Assembly (NCBI RefSeq): GCF_000204055.1
Contig: NW_006768771.1
Coordinates: forward strand, 871,766-935,765
Length of the DNA stretch: 64,000 bases
Source of the DNA: Melampsora larici-populina 98AG31
Taxonomy: Eukaryota; Basidiomycota; Pucciniomycetes; Pucciniales; Melampsoraceae
Reading direction: 5' to 3'
The notes under the pieces were generated by a model, which saw only the letters and a program-made list of their open reading frames with translations, was not told where the DNA came from and made no database searches. Below, one piece after another: positions 11,168-23,434 of this stretch; position 1 is the first letter of the stretch; every line of letters starts with the position of its first letter. The translations under genes and the position numbers were made by a program.

Positions 11168-13127
11168 AGTTTTTGCTGCCTCAATGAGGCCTTGTATTCA
11201 CGTCAATGGGGGGAGTGTCAATCATTCTCATAAGGGGAAATTCTGATGTTGTACCACTACAGTTACCCTTTGTGCAGTGACTACAGATTTGTGTCTTGTT
11301 TTTTGTCAGTCATCCCTTCCTATCACTATCCTATCCATCTTTCAACAACTATCACTGACACCACATCCATTCCTCTATAGCATGTTGACATGCACACACA
11401 AATGCCTTGGTAGAACATTGATACATGCATCAAATAAGTCTTCAGACTGCCCTTTGTAAAGAAGACCAGACAGTGGGATGTTGATCAGACATAGGAGGTC
11501 TGATCATCCTTGTCCAAAGTTGGTTCACTGTAGTTTCTGAAAATGGATGTGCCACATGTAGAGGCCTCAATTGTCTTCTGCTAGAAACATCCTCTGCCAT
11601 CCTCAACAAGCCTAATGTGGAAAATGTCATCCAATCAAACTAAATCAACTTGATACAGCTGTCTTGTGCTTATTTTGTCATTTATTAAAGTTGTTGGGAT
11701 CAATTTTTGTGTTACCGACTTATCATGAGACACATAGCACTACACAATGCACATAGAAATCCAGAGAATGTTGCCCACATATCCACCTCATTGCACTACA
11801 AGAGATCTGTCACCATTTTTCACAAGCATTGAGGCTAATTTGTGCTCTCCTCAGGTTTCACAATGCCAAGATCACTGTGATACACTGCAACATCTGACTG
11901 GTTTTGGATATTGTAGTGTTAGTACAATATAATATAACCTTTCACTGCTGTGGTGTAATCCCTTGCCAATATCTACATCTTGTATCACAGTGACAGTCCA
12001 CTTTGAGGACGCTATATAATTGCTATAGCGGTGAAAGTCTCTGAAAGCCATTAAGGGTTAGGGGTCTCTTGCTGTGCAACACACGAGTTCAATATGTACA
12101 AAGAAATTTTTATTATCATCCAAAGAGTGAGCAAAGTGTTTTGGGTAAGGACAGACAATGAAATAGAAAAGTAGGACATCTATAAGGTGGAAGGAGAGAC
12201 AGAAAAGAAATTGAGTGTAAAAAAAACAGAGTATAACAAAAGAGACTGAAAATAACTTGAGGGTGAAATCAAAAGATAGCATAAAAAATGGACAGAATTC
12301 ATTTTCCTTATACTTGCACACCAATAAAAGAGACAGCAAAGAAAACACAAAGTAAAAGTGAGAGGAGTGGGGATAAACAAATTCAATGAGAGGTAAAGCA
12401 GTTAAAGAAAAAGTGAGGCTTGAGGGAAGAGGAATAAAAAATTATACAAAGTCATTTTTTGTTAGAATTATTGGGTATGTACAGCAGGACAAGGTGGTTT
12501 GGCACCTCAAATGATTGAGATGATAGTGAGAGGTCAGTTGTGGGTCTCAGAAGGTATACCTTTAAGTGGCAACTTTGCTGAAGTGAGTAAGGTGATGGGA
12601 TATGCCAAGAAGCCCATTCAAAAGGAATCAAGAAATACTCAATTTTGGTCAAGTTTACCATTACACTTTCAAATTATTTATCATTTCAATATGGTCTTTA
12701 CAATGATTTTTTATGATTTTTTATGATCTTTTTTTTTTTTTAAAATTTTTTTTTGTATGTTTTTGTTTTCTATTCCCTCTTTCCATCCCTTTTATTCTCT
12801 TTCTTTACTGTCTTTGCACAATAACACCCTTTACCCATTTTTTTTTATTTTCTCCAACTCATTGGATAGATAATAAAAACCTTTTTTGGCTTGAAACACT
12901 CCGAAACACTGCAAGGAAGCAGAGCGTTCTAAGTTACCAATTTTCCAAAGATCCCCCCCGCTTCCGCTAAAGTTACCTGCCTTTTGTCCTTCCCAAAGCC
13001 GTAGCGCTTCCCATTTCATGGTTTTCTGTGCTGCACTGCACTGCGAGCCAGACTTGATTGTGGCATGACCTTCAAGGTTGGATTGCCACCAGAAGTTCCA
13101 CACAGGAGTCTCTGAATAAGTAACACC
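11168..13127. other. Intergenic, low-complexity tracts
   Basis: No gene supported. 12090-12440 is purine-rich on the plus strand (GAAAG/AAGAG tracts) and 12700-12860 is T-rich. The frames here are products of this composition. Confidence 0.45.
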
Positions 13128-13693
13128 AGCACTGCCACAGTTACTATACTAGTACAGTATTGGGGATACCGAGATAGTATCTCCTTTGTGATACTGCAAA
13201 AAAAAAGTATCAGTATCATATCCTAAAAAGATACTATACTGGATACGGTATCCAAAACAAGGATACCTAAAACCCTCGGGGTCCAGTATAGTATCTACTG
13301 TGGATACTTCAGATACTCGCGGGTATCCTCAGGTATCTGCAGATACCCAATAGTATCTTGAGCAGATACCAAGGATCTTTAGTATCTACATTTGGAAGAG
13401 TATCAGATACTAGTATCCAATTTCAAGATACAGTCAACTCTCGATATAAGCAAGCCCCATGTATGCATATCGCGATGTAAGCAAGGGTTGCCGCGCAATT
13501 TTTTTTGGTATACGTGAGTGCTCCGCCAAAATCAAATTGCTTGATGCATAATGATTAAAGCATAAGATTGGCGAAAATATGCTCTTATCGCGAGTTTTTC
13601 TCTGTGTATACAAGCATAAATCTCACAGGAAAGGAAAAATATGCTTTTATGGTGATTATTTGTGTGGTAAGTCCGACTGCTGGGCGGTACCAT

Positions 13694-16600
13694 CAACAGT
13701 TGAAGCGCCCCGCCGCGCCCCGCTTTCGAGTCACTTTTTTGCAGCGGGACGTTGTCCCGCTACATGAGGGGACGCTCTTGCCCCGCTTTAAGTTGAGACC
13801 CGCTACGCGGGTTTAGCAGCGGTGCGCCATTTGGACCCGCTCTCGCCCCGCTTCATACTTTTCGAAGTCGAGAGAGTGGGACGAGGCGGTGACAAGTATA
13901 TTCACAATTTTTTTTAAATATTGACAGAGAAACAATATGTACATAGACAAGAATAAAGGATAAGAACGAGTGACTTGAAATTATAACATAGATGAAAAGA
14001 GGAAAAAAAAGAACTTAAAAAAATTAAGGAGCGAATCGAAACATAAAAAAGCAATCAAAACAGACAATCAAAGGAAACAATTCAAGGAAACAATCAGAAA
14101 AATCATAAAGTGGAACAAACAAAGAGTGACTTGAAGAATATAAAGGGTAACTCGAGAAGATAGAAGGGAGAAAAGTTGAAAAAACTTGATAACATTGCCT
14201 AGTTTCATTTTTGAGTGTGATTTTTGAAAGAGGCAAGATAAGCAATTGCTTCTGAAAAGGCGTCTTCGGTTGTAATTCCGTATCTTAACCATTCCCGACA
14301 GCCCACAGCACGAGAGATAGTTTTGGGTTTTAGAGAACCCCGGGCAGGAACGGCGACATCGGCTGCTGAGGAGAAGACACGTTCTTCAGCGCACGAGGTA
14401 GCTGAGATACTGAGATAATCTCGCGCAATCTTCGCAAGAACCGGGTAATGACACCAGTTATCCTATTAAACATAAGAAACATTATAATTAGGTCAGTTAA
14501 TAATCTTCATTTCTATATTGTGAGGAGAGATAACTTACACACCACCAAGACAGCTCGCTTTGGCCGGGGACAATTGGGTGGTTTCCCTGAAGGTATGAAT
14601 CGAGTTCGGCTGAACGGATAGAGTCAGAAGTTTGAAAGGATGCAGTCGATGTGAAAACATCAAACTGATCAATTAATTCACCAGATGAAGAAGGAAAAGG
14701 AGTTGGGGAAGGACTGGGGGCCGGAGTAACAGGCCAATGATCAAGAGTGGCTTGGAAAATTCCTTCGATACATGTCCTAGCACGCAAGGCTTATTCTGGA
14801 TAGTGCAGTTCAAAAAACTTGAGTCGATATCTTGGATTGAGGATGGTGACAACAACAATGACTTCGGCTGCCACAGCTTCGGTTCGGTATTTCTGAAGTT
14901 GGTGTGACATGGTATCAACCATGGTTCCTATGCTTGGGAAGTTGGTTGTGGCGCTGATATCAGAAAGGAGGTTCAATACTCGTAGATATTCGGCCAGAAG
15001 GATCGCACCCGTTGGGGTATTCCCCTCCATGCGCTTGGTCGAAAGACGAAAAACCTAGATGTTGACTTAACTGTCAGCTTTGTATTAAATCAATATGACA
15101 AAGATTGATGATGTTAGAAAGGCACTTACTTCAAGAACCTTGCATAGATTGTCCACTCCATCCCACTCATCCATTGTCATCATAAGACCTTGGTAGTACT
15201 TGGTTTTTCGATCAGCAATCAGAATCGAATCAACAACCTAGAAACATTTGTAGGTGAGTCAGTTCTATAAGAAAAAACAAAAAATGAGTATAAGACTAAG
15301 CGGACTTACATCTCGGCCAGCCACTAATCGAGAGAACATCTCCAAATCGATGTTCCATCGAACACCCCAGCCCGCAATTGGAGCTGGTCCATGGTAGCCC
15401 ATCTGGGCCGCTCGAGCTTGGAACTTGCCTCGCCTCGCATTACTGCGAGTGAGAAGAGAATTGAATTCCTTCAACTACATCAAAAACATATATGTCAGTT
15501 ATAAATATAAGTTAAATCGATGTTAGTAAAGAAAACTTAACATACCTTCAATGCACCTCGAACCACAACACAGCCATTGGTGGGAAGGTCTTCGTACGAT
15601 GGATCATCATCCTTCTCGTTGTCTCCGGATTTTTCATGTCTTGTTCCGAATTCAGCTGGATCATCGACAGGGTCATCTTCATCGTCAGAGTCGTCAAGTT
15701 CAAGTTTGTTTTCGGACATGTCATCGTTTAGAATGATGGTTGGGACTGGGACTGAGACATTGGCAGGGGTGGTAGGCTTGATATGCCCAGCAGATAAACC
15801 TAAGACCTTAAGACCCTTCTTGACTGCTAAGCCCAGCTTGTGGGCGTAGCATCTGACATGATTTAGCGAGGAATCCCACTCGATCGCATCGTTGCCTTCG
15901 GAAAACATGATTTCCAATTCTCGGGCCATTGTGTTGTTAGAACTACCTGAATCAGTCGTCTGGCCTAGAAGGTAAACAATGCAATAATAAAAAAAATTAA
16001 CTTATAAGAAAGAGAAAAGAAATAAGGAACAAGGTTGAAAGGGACCTATCTTTTTGTGCAAACTGTGTTTCATCAGGAACAGACCAACTGGTTTGGCTAA
16101 GAGGTAACCATACTTATTCCAGGCTATCAACTTCAAAGTGAGATGCAGCGTTCGAAATTGCCAGTTGTCATCGATGTAATTCGCCGATACACCAATGAAT
16201 GCATAGTGATTCTCTTTAGTGGTCCAAACGTCATGGATCAAAGAGAATTTGCTGTTGTTGTTCTGTTCAATAAAATGAATGCCAGTAGGTGATAGTTGAA
16301 CAGAAATGGAGGGAAATGTAGAGAGAAAAGAGACTGTACCTTGACCAGGGAGATAGCAGCCGAGCTTAAGCTACTGTACAAGTTCTTAGCCACCCCAGCA
16401 GCCCACGTTGGACTCCTCAAATTGGCTTGACGGTTGGCAAGCTTGAATGCGGCACGAAGAGGAGGATCGTAAAATTGATTGAAAGGGAGGGCGTGCAATA
16501 GGATCCACATCACCAGGACCGTATTGCACAGTTCTACATTGAAGGTGGTGCGACTTAAGAATGAATCAAGAGTTGGTTGACCGTTAGCCTCGTTTGATGC

Positions 16601-18259
16601 TGATTCAATGGCTCCTTGTTCTTGAGCCCACGAAGGAGGAAGTTGACAGCCAGCTTGGATGGCTCGTGATCGTCTAAGACAGGCAGATCGACCCTTGGCT
16701 CCGTCGCGGTGAGCATACAAGTTGTAGTGAGTGCGACAGCCACAGGTGAAGGTGACTTTGCACCACCGGCACTTGAACAAGCGAGGATCATCGCCATTCT
16801 ACAAAACGAGACAATCAAAGGAATCAATAACTTTTTTTTTAGTAAAGAAAGATGAAATTTAGAACTTACTTCACCCTTTACATGAGTAGGAGGGTAGAAG
16901 TATTCCAACAGCTTGGAGACCCGTCCCAGTTGGGCACGGCGAACCCCTTCTGTTTGGACCACTTCGACATCGGAATCCTGATCAATATCGATACAGTCTG
17001 GAACCCCAGTCTGTAATATGAATCGAACCATGATAGTATGAGAAAAACTAGAAAAAGAGAAAGAGGAAGTTGGAAGGTACTTACAGGTGCAGCCACGACC
17101 TTCTTGGTCTTTGCCTTTTTTCCTGGGCCTTGACTCACAGTGACTGACGCACCAGAACCTCGAGGACGACGCTTCGCACGAGTCTTGCTAACCTTCACAA
17201 TTTGAGTCGTATTCTTCTTTTTCTTGGGAATCTTCTCTAAGAAATCTTCAGCTTGATTAACCTCCACAACGGAGTCAGAGTCGGAACTGATGGTCTGAGC
17301 TGATTCGAAGGCACGACTATCAAAGTCGAGGTCGGAGTTGAGGCCATCGCTGGAAAGAGGACGTTGTACAGACACTCGTGAGTCAGGGGATTGGATGACA
17401 AAACCTGGCTTGGGACCAGTAGGACTGCGAGGGCGAAGAGTAGGACCTGTGTTGGTAGGAGGGACAAGAGTCAAGGTAGGAGGTGACATGGTATCAATGG
17501 AATCTATCAAAACTTCAAGACTACGAACAAAACCAGGAACAGTTGTAAGACGTGAGTTTTTTAAACGATTTAATGATGATATTCAAATTGAAAATAAGGA
17601 GACTTGAAAGTAAATATGGTGTATATTAATGTTACGATGATTTGATTGCTGATCGTGCGGGAAGGCGAGTTGAATGAAGATGGGTTCCTCTTATATGAAT
17701 ACGAAGCCTTGTTTTCACCGCTCCTGCTAAAAAAAAGACTCCAGAAGGTGAAATCCGGCGATCGGAAGGTCTGCATAAAAAGTTTGGGGTTGGTTGGGTT
17801 AGTTTGGTCTTCAAAGATGATATCAAGGTTAAAAAAAACTTACTAGATACTCCTTGAGTCGATGAGAAGGGCTAAGACATCGATTTGGGGTGTTTGTCGA
17901 GAATTTGGGTCCTCCAAATGTCGAGAAAATCTAGATTGAGGGGTTGAAAGGGTTCTTAGGCTCGTTCGATGTCGTCACGTTGGGTCGCAGGCGCCAAGAT
18001 ATGATCTGAGAGTGATGTCGCTGTCGGTATCTAGCATGATCATCTGACCATACCGCTACATACCGCTCTGAGCAAGGGCTGCGGGGCGTAAATGCACATC
18101 GCCCCGCCAATCTGACAACCCGCTACTACCCCAGTATTAGGGGTAGGGCGGTGGCGGGGCATTTTGACCCGCTACAAAAAAAATCCTCGAGCGGTGGCGG
18201 GGCGTACCGCCCCGCCACCGCCCCGCCACCGCTTTTTGGGGCGGATCGCTTCAACTGTT
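13694..18259. mobile_element. Core of nest: 4.6-kb hAT transposon
   Basis: Bounded by inverted repeats (C)AACAGTTGAAGCG and flanked by a perfect 8-bp duplication GGTACCAT (13686-13693 and 18260-18267), the hAT hallmark. Both subterminal regions (13701-13870 and about 18050-18245) are unusually GC-rich with repeated CCCGCTAC and GGCGGGGC motifs, likely transposase-binding repeats. It carries one transposase gene on the minus strand (14205-17489). It inserted in the pogo-type element, which itself sits in an older hAT-type MITE. Confidence 0.85.
14205..17489 (-). pseudogene. hAT transposase with BED finger and hATC domain, one in-frame stop
   Basis: Nine exons (17489-17085, 17010-16870, 16798-16340, 16262-16046, 15964-15546, 15474-15310, 15237-15130, 15054-14539, 14462-14205) join in phase to about 894 residues. 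Order: a low-complexity basic N-terminus (KKKKN, TRAKRRPRG); a BED-type zinc finger (CRWCKVTF, then THYNLYAHRDG); the RNase H-fold core with first Asp in SLIHDVWTT and second Asp in QTTDSGSSN; an acidic insert (ELDDSDDEDDPVDD); and a complete hATC dimerisation domain (YPVLAKIARDYLSISATS, EERVFSS). The only lesion seen is TAA at 14791-14793, between HYPE and ALRART in exon 8. The cut is before hATC, so this copy should be inactive unless read through. All splice sites are usable, so the copy looks young. Confidence 0.88.
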
Positions 18260-18863
18260 GGTACCATATTGACTCGGCGGGGCCGGGCTGGCTCCGCCCC
18301 GCTCAAAGCGGGGCTTATATTTGCGCGCCGGGGGCCCATTCTCACCATAAACGCATAATTCAAGCCAAAAAAGGGCAAAACTTGAATTATGCTTACTTTG
18401 TGATTATGCATCGCTCGATGTAAGCACAGCAAATCTGTCGACGGTCGATATGCTTACATTGAGAGTTGACTGTACTGTCTTTCAGCACCTGGGAGTATAG
18501 TATCTGGTTTCCAATACTAAGTATCTGGATACTATACTTTCAAAAAAGATACTATACTGCAAGATACTGATACTAGTATAGTAACTGTGGCAGTGTTGGT
18601 AAAACAGAGGCACATGATTTCTTGTTTTACACACATCATCACCTATCAAACCAAAAGCACAAGGCTAGGGCAAAATTCCACCTAAACATTCCGGTGTGTG
18701 TATCTCCCTGTCTTCAGACATTTTTCACAGCCTGAAAAGATTGTTGGAACATCAGCAACTTTTCTTGGAAATGTATCTCTACCAAATTAGGAAGCTGGAA
18801 AGTTGTAAAACTTTATAGCTCATGTTGAGAAGAAGAGTAAACCTCTGAAAAGAACTGGAATTA

Positions 18864-19591
18864 TCACTCACTTCGACTGTGGACATAATTCATATCAAGA
18901 TCATGTATTTTGTTGAAGCATTCATCAGTTTGGAAATAGCTCTTGCAGATTACATAGTGGATTGAGACATACATTGTTCCTGCGTTGAGAGCATTGCACC
19001 AATGAGTTGCAAACGAGTTTTCTTTTGGGGAACAAGCTGAAAAGGAAAATTTTAATGAGATGTTTTGCAAAAGCAATGGTGATCTATATATAGCTTACCA
19101 TATCCAATACTTTTACCCCCACGGTAAACTCTTTCGTAATTGGCGCAGGCTACGTTTGGTTTGGCGCGTTCACCGCGGAAAAGTGTTCTGTCATTGGGGA
19201 TGGCTATGTTTGGAAATGTTCCATTGGTGAACAGGCACCATTGCCCCGCTAATTTCCAGGAGATCATAAGAATTCAGTCAAGGAATTGCAGATGGCTAGT
19301 TTGAGACTTACTAGGTGGAACACCATGGCACTGGGAACATTGATGATTGATTTCAGTGCCTGGAACACCCCCAGAAACACATCCTAATTCAAGATGCAAG
19401 GCACTGTTAGATTGTAAATCTTAATAAAGCGGTTGCTCCTTTCAGCAATCTTACTCACGAGCTCTGTTGAGAGTCCCTGAATACAATTCTTGACATGTAC
19501 TCGGACTCTGGGTGTTTGCGGAGTTGACTTTAGCGGTAATTGTGGACTTGAATCCCAGGGTAAGCAACACAAAAGTAATTTTGACTAGCAT
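18864..19591 (-). CDS. Small cysteine-rich secreted protein, effector candidate
   Basis: Four exons (19591-19459, 19383-19312, 19248-19099, 19036-18864) join in phase to 175 aa. A signal peptide (MLVKITFVLLTLGFKSTITA) is followed by a mature chain of about 155 aa with ten cysteines, including a QCSQC motif and two WC pairs. No domain is recognisable. Small, Cys-rich, secreted and without known relatives is the usual profile of rust effector candidates; that role is inference. The gene lies only 265 bp from the right end of the nested transposon array, a common setting for such genes. A TATA-like box is 153 bp upstream of the ATG. The last exon ends at TGA 18864; a later 27-nt intron was rejected as too short. 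Confidence 0.75.
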
Positions 19592-19743
19592 TATCTTGAA
19601 AGATTAGAGATACGTGAGGAGAGGATGATTGAGAGGAATTCAGGAAGTGAACGTATTATTATGCAGAATTATTTCAAACTAATTGGTCAGGATGGCAAAT
19701 GAAATTAGGTGTTTAGATATCAAAGACAAAACAAAACAGGCAG

Positions 19744-19752
19744 CATTTATAG
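19744..19752 (-). promoter_or_regulatory. Probable TATA box of the Cys-rich secreted gene
   Basis: CTATAAATG on the minus strand, about 153 bp upstream of the ATG at 19591. Confidence 0.45.
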
Positions 19753-20571
19753 GAACAAGGGCTACTCCCCGAACATCACTTGCTCTACGATATCGGAGTC
19801 GGACGCCGACCGCCGGTGACCCTGCTCACAAGATTCACTGCCTACCTACAGACCTCGGCACGACATCACGCACGTGTACCTTGCATCAGTACGAGAGCAC
19901 TCATTCGACGACGACAATTGCTGACAGAAGCTTGCTCAGGAGTCATCGATTCAGGAAAGAGATTGAGTCTCTGAGCATAACACTCCAGGAATCAAACTAC
20001 ACCCGGCCGCAAGGCAACTTACGCTCAAGATCCCAACAACCAAGATCAACAGTAACAACGCTCATTTTTGACGAGAAGGATTTAATTTGCAGACCATAGC
20101 ATATTGGCTAGAACAAATTTTCATGGCCTTTACCTGAATCAGATGCATCCAAATGATACACTTTTTGAGATCATATGCCAGTGTTTCATAGCAAGAGTAC
20201 AGGAGGTGATGGTCAACAGCGTTTGTTGTAGGTTTGATAATTGCAGAAATCCAATTTCTCAAAAAATAAAAAAAACAGGATCCCGGTAAAAACCGTGCCG
20301 TTTGACGCACCCAACTGTACATGTTTCGGGTGCTCAACTTTATACACCAGAGTTATTGTAGAGGTTTGGTGTTCCATCAGTTCCATCATAACAACGAAGG
20401 GAATTATTTCACATTAGACATACGAAATTGGTCAGTGCGATAAGGTGCGATATGTGAACTTTACAATATTTAGATAAAAAAAATAAAAAATAAAAAAAGA
20501 AGGGACCTCAACTCTGATTTTGGCCGATCTCACTGACGAACTATCGACGAGTCGAATTCAAACAACTCACA
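19753..20571. other. Divergent intergenic region before SPT3
   Basis: No gene supported. Apart from the TATA-like box near its left edge I see no clear element; an A-rich tract (AAAAAAATAAAAAAT) lies near 20475. Confidence 0.4.
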
Positions 20572-22057
20572 ATGGCCGTACCATCATCTTCCAAAACATC
20601 AAAGTATGCTACTGAGATATCACAAATGGTATGCAGTTCTTGATCATCTTCTTGACTTATAACTTACTCATTTTTGCTTCTTGCTTTTCTAGTTGTTTGT
20701 CTTTGGGGAGGTCAAAGACCCCGATGAAGAAACAGTGAGATACATCGAGGATGTCGTACGATGTCAAGTAGCTGAACTTGTACGTTAACTTGAAAACTCA
20801 CTGTCAATGCTTGAAGATTCTATAGATATCAAGTTCGACTTATTGCTCTTTCTCAGGTCATTCAAGCTAGAGCTTTAGCTCAACGACGAGGTTTACGAGT
20901 TCCGACTACAGAAGATCTAATCTTTCTTATTCGACACGATCGAGCAAAAGTAAATCGATTGAGAAATTATCTTGGATGGAAAGATGTTAGAAAGAAAGCA
21001 AAAGAAGATGGAACAGATGAAAAAGATATTGAATCCTTCGAAGCTGAATCAAATGGCCAAACAAATCGAATGAAATCTCAAAAGTTGAAATTAAAGATAC
21101 CATGGGAACTCAGTACGATTTATACTGATATGTTGGTTGTAAATGAAGAAAACGAAGATGAAGAAGAAGATCAGGATGATAAGGAAGCCTATGAGGCTTC
21201 TGAAAAACGTTTACGAGTTGAGTCTTATAACTTTTTTTACTTACCTAGGCTTTCCAGATCTTAAGTACTCTTCATTGACGATGAACTCAACTTAGGAAGC
21301 CGATGAAATCACTCGACATATGACCAGGGAGGAATATCAGCACTATTCCGATTGTCGACAAGCTTCTTTTACGTATCGCAAAGGTTTGCTGAAACTTCCG
21401 CTCTTCACTTCACATCTGATGAACCTTCAATCGAAGTAGTTTCTGATAATCATGATTTTCCATTCAGCTAAACGTTTCCGAGAGTTTGTCGGTCTATCAA
21501 ATTACATTGAAGGTAATCCGAAAGATGAAGTAGTAGATGTTCTAGGATTTCTCTCGTACGAAATGGTCAGATCCCTCTGTGAAAGAGGATTAGCAGTAAA
21601 ACGTGATTACGAACTAGCAAGGATGGCAAGAGGTCAAGACTCAAAACCAAAACCAGAAATACACACAAGTCCATCAAAGAAAAAAAGAAGAGCGAACGGC
21701 ACAGATGGACATGATGATGATTATGATGGATCAGAAGCCTACAAAAGACCTAAACCAAGTGGACCATTCTCAGGTCCTAGTACACCTCAACCTAATTTAC
21801 CTTCATTTCTTACACCAAGTAGAGCTAGTTTCTTAGAAGATCCATTTGGAATCACAGATGAATCTACTGGAAAAGTCGCTGAGAAAGAAATTGAAGGAGG
21901 AAAAGTATCTGTACCCGAACCAACTCGTTCGCCTCTAAGAATTGCTGATGTAGAAGATGCTTATTCTATGATGCAGATGGGTAGAGTTAAAACAAAGACC
22001 AGTGCATTGAGAAATTTCACGGGTGGATTTGTAAGAAATAAAGTTAGCTTGATCTGA
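20572..22057 (+). CDS. SPT3: SAGA complex subunit Spt3 (histone-fold, TFIID-18kDa type)
   Basis: Five exons (20572-20628, 20693-20779, 20857-21216, 21296-21383, 21468-22057) encode 393 aa. The N-terminal histone fold (KYATEISQMLFVFGEVKDPD, then VRYIEDVVRCQVAELVIQAR, then RVPTTEDLIFLIRHD) matches Spt3/TAF13. The second half has the Spt3 C-terminal motif KRFREFVGLSNYIEG and EVVDVLGFLSYEMVRSLCE. Spt3 is the SAGA subunit that helps deliver TBP to promoters in the nucleus. An acidic run (EENEDEEEDQDDKEAYE) separates the halves, and a Lys/Arg-rich stretch (SPSKKKRRAN) near the C-terminus could be a nuclear signal. The 5' splice site after exon 3 is GTTGAGT. Confidence 0.93.
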
Positions 22058-23434
22058 GTCAAAAATGCACATTGGTTTCTTTCAGTCTCAAATCCGTACC
22101 TCAACATTCTATCTATGTTTCTCCACGTCTCTAAGTGTATTGTACTTTTGCTCTCTGCATCTTGATTTCCTCCATGTACTCTGTTTTGTTTGAATTTATC
22201 AGTCATATGTTTTGTAATAAGTTTCTTCTTGAAAATCATTATAAACATTGTTCCATAGCATACTATCCAGATATGGATATCAATCGGTGTATGATATTGC
22301 CTATTCTCTGCAGATATCCAACAGACATCACATGCATAAGCTCGAATCAAAAAATCAGCGGGTTTCAAGGAACACGGCAGTAAACTCTGACGGTGTCTAC
22401 AGTGAATTGGTGAAATGCTGCAAAAAACTTGAGAAAACATCACCGGCGTATGTGCGTACTGCATGTAAAATCGAGAGCCTTGAAGCTCCAACATTCATCT
22501 GTTCATCTTTGGAATGTACAAGCCCTATTGAGGAAGGGAATCGAGAATAAGTTAAAGTCTCACAACGTATAAAATACAAGTCTGCTCACACCACTTATAT
22601 TCTTACAGATTTGAGATTTTCTTGGATATATCTTGTAGTACATGAGCGTTTTGTTGAATAGCTGGTAGTGAAACGATAATTTTTGAGACTTTCAAATAGC
22701 AAGAAGGGAGGGAATGATCGAAGGCAACCGTAATTCATTTGATCAGCCTATTCTCAAGGAAAATGCTCAAGTTGAAAAGTCTACCAGAACAAAGAATACT
22801 TTAATGTGACTCATTTCTCAGTTTGGGTTTTATTACTTTTCTCCAACAGTTGTGCGAAGAAAAAAACTAGACCCTCAGATCTTGGCTTCTATTTCAGTTT
22901 GATATTTCACTTTGACAAGAAACAAACACAGATAATTTTGATTGCATAGCTACCTAACCCACGTTGAACATGTGAATTCAAACAACAATAGCACATCATC
23001 AACACAATTTATGAATCATGTGAGTACTCAATCAATTTTAAATCATGCACTGCTCTTTCAAGTACTTGATTGCCTTATATGATCGCAAGTCAAGCAGATA
23101 GAGACAATGCGTTTCAATCCCTATTCGGAACTCATCAATAAGAACTTTTCATAACAAGATTTCTTTTCGTGCATATATTAATTGGAAGGTTAAGAACGAC
23201 AACAAGATAGAAAATGAAGGTGGTTTTGTATGTTTTGGCATATGTTGTAAGGAGATACACGCAGTTATCAGATGAATGAGTCTACTTTTAGATCCCAATC
23301 ACGGGTAAGCCTGATAAGTTGTCATCAAGCTTGTGCCGAAAAAATGCCCTATTGGGGAATAAAAAGGAAATATTAGCGTTGCAGAACTTCATGAGGAATG
23401 ATAGAGATGATAAACGAGGAAAGATCAAGTACCA
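22058..23434. other. Intergenic between convergent genes
   Basis: Lies between the 3' ends of SPT3 and the 411-aa secreted gene. Only short frames, no repeat recognised. Confidence 0.5.

Larger units (their letters stand above)
13431..18472. mobile_element. Middle layer of nest: pogo/Tc1-type element
   Basis: Inverted termini CAGTCAACTCTC(G/A)AT(A/G)TAAGCA are flanked on both sides by TA (13429-13430 and 18473-18474), the target duplication of Tc1/mariner/pogo elements. The terminal CAGTC...CTCTC pattern is typical of pogo-like families. Its own sequence is 13431-13693 plus 18268-18472, about 0.47 kb once the inner hAT element is removed. There is no transposase of its own, so it was a non-autonomous copy. 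Confidence 0.78.
13128..18598. mobile_element. Outer layer of nest: hAT-type MITE split by later insertions
   Basis: The ends share the 25-bp inverted repeat CACTGCCACAGTTACTATAC+TAGTA (13130 onward, and the inverse ending at 18595). Flanking octamers GTAACACC (13120-13127) and GTAAAACA (18599-18606) agree at 6 of 8 bases, a decayed hAT-type duplication. The left arm (13128-13430) and right arm (18475-18598) are packed with GATACTA/TAGTATC motifs. Without the inner insertion the element would be about 0.43 kb, close to the 481-bp relative at 58083-58563 whose first bases, C(G/A)CTGCCACAA, are nearly the same. Confidence 0.75.

Noticed and set aside
12058..12386. Hydrophobic Phe/Leu-rich frames on the minus strand
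   Set aside because: They come from a GAAAG-rich plus strand; no start context, no domain and two overlapping frames of the same character.
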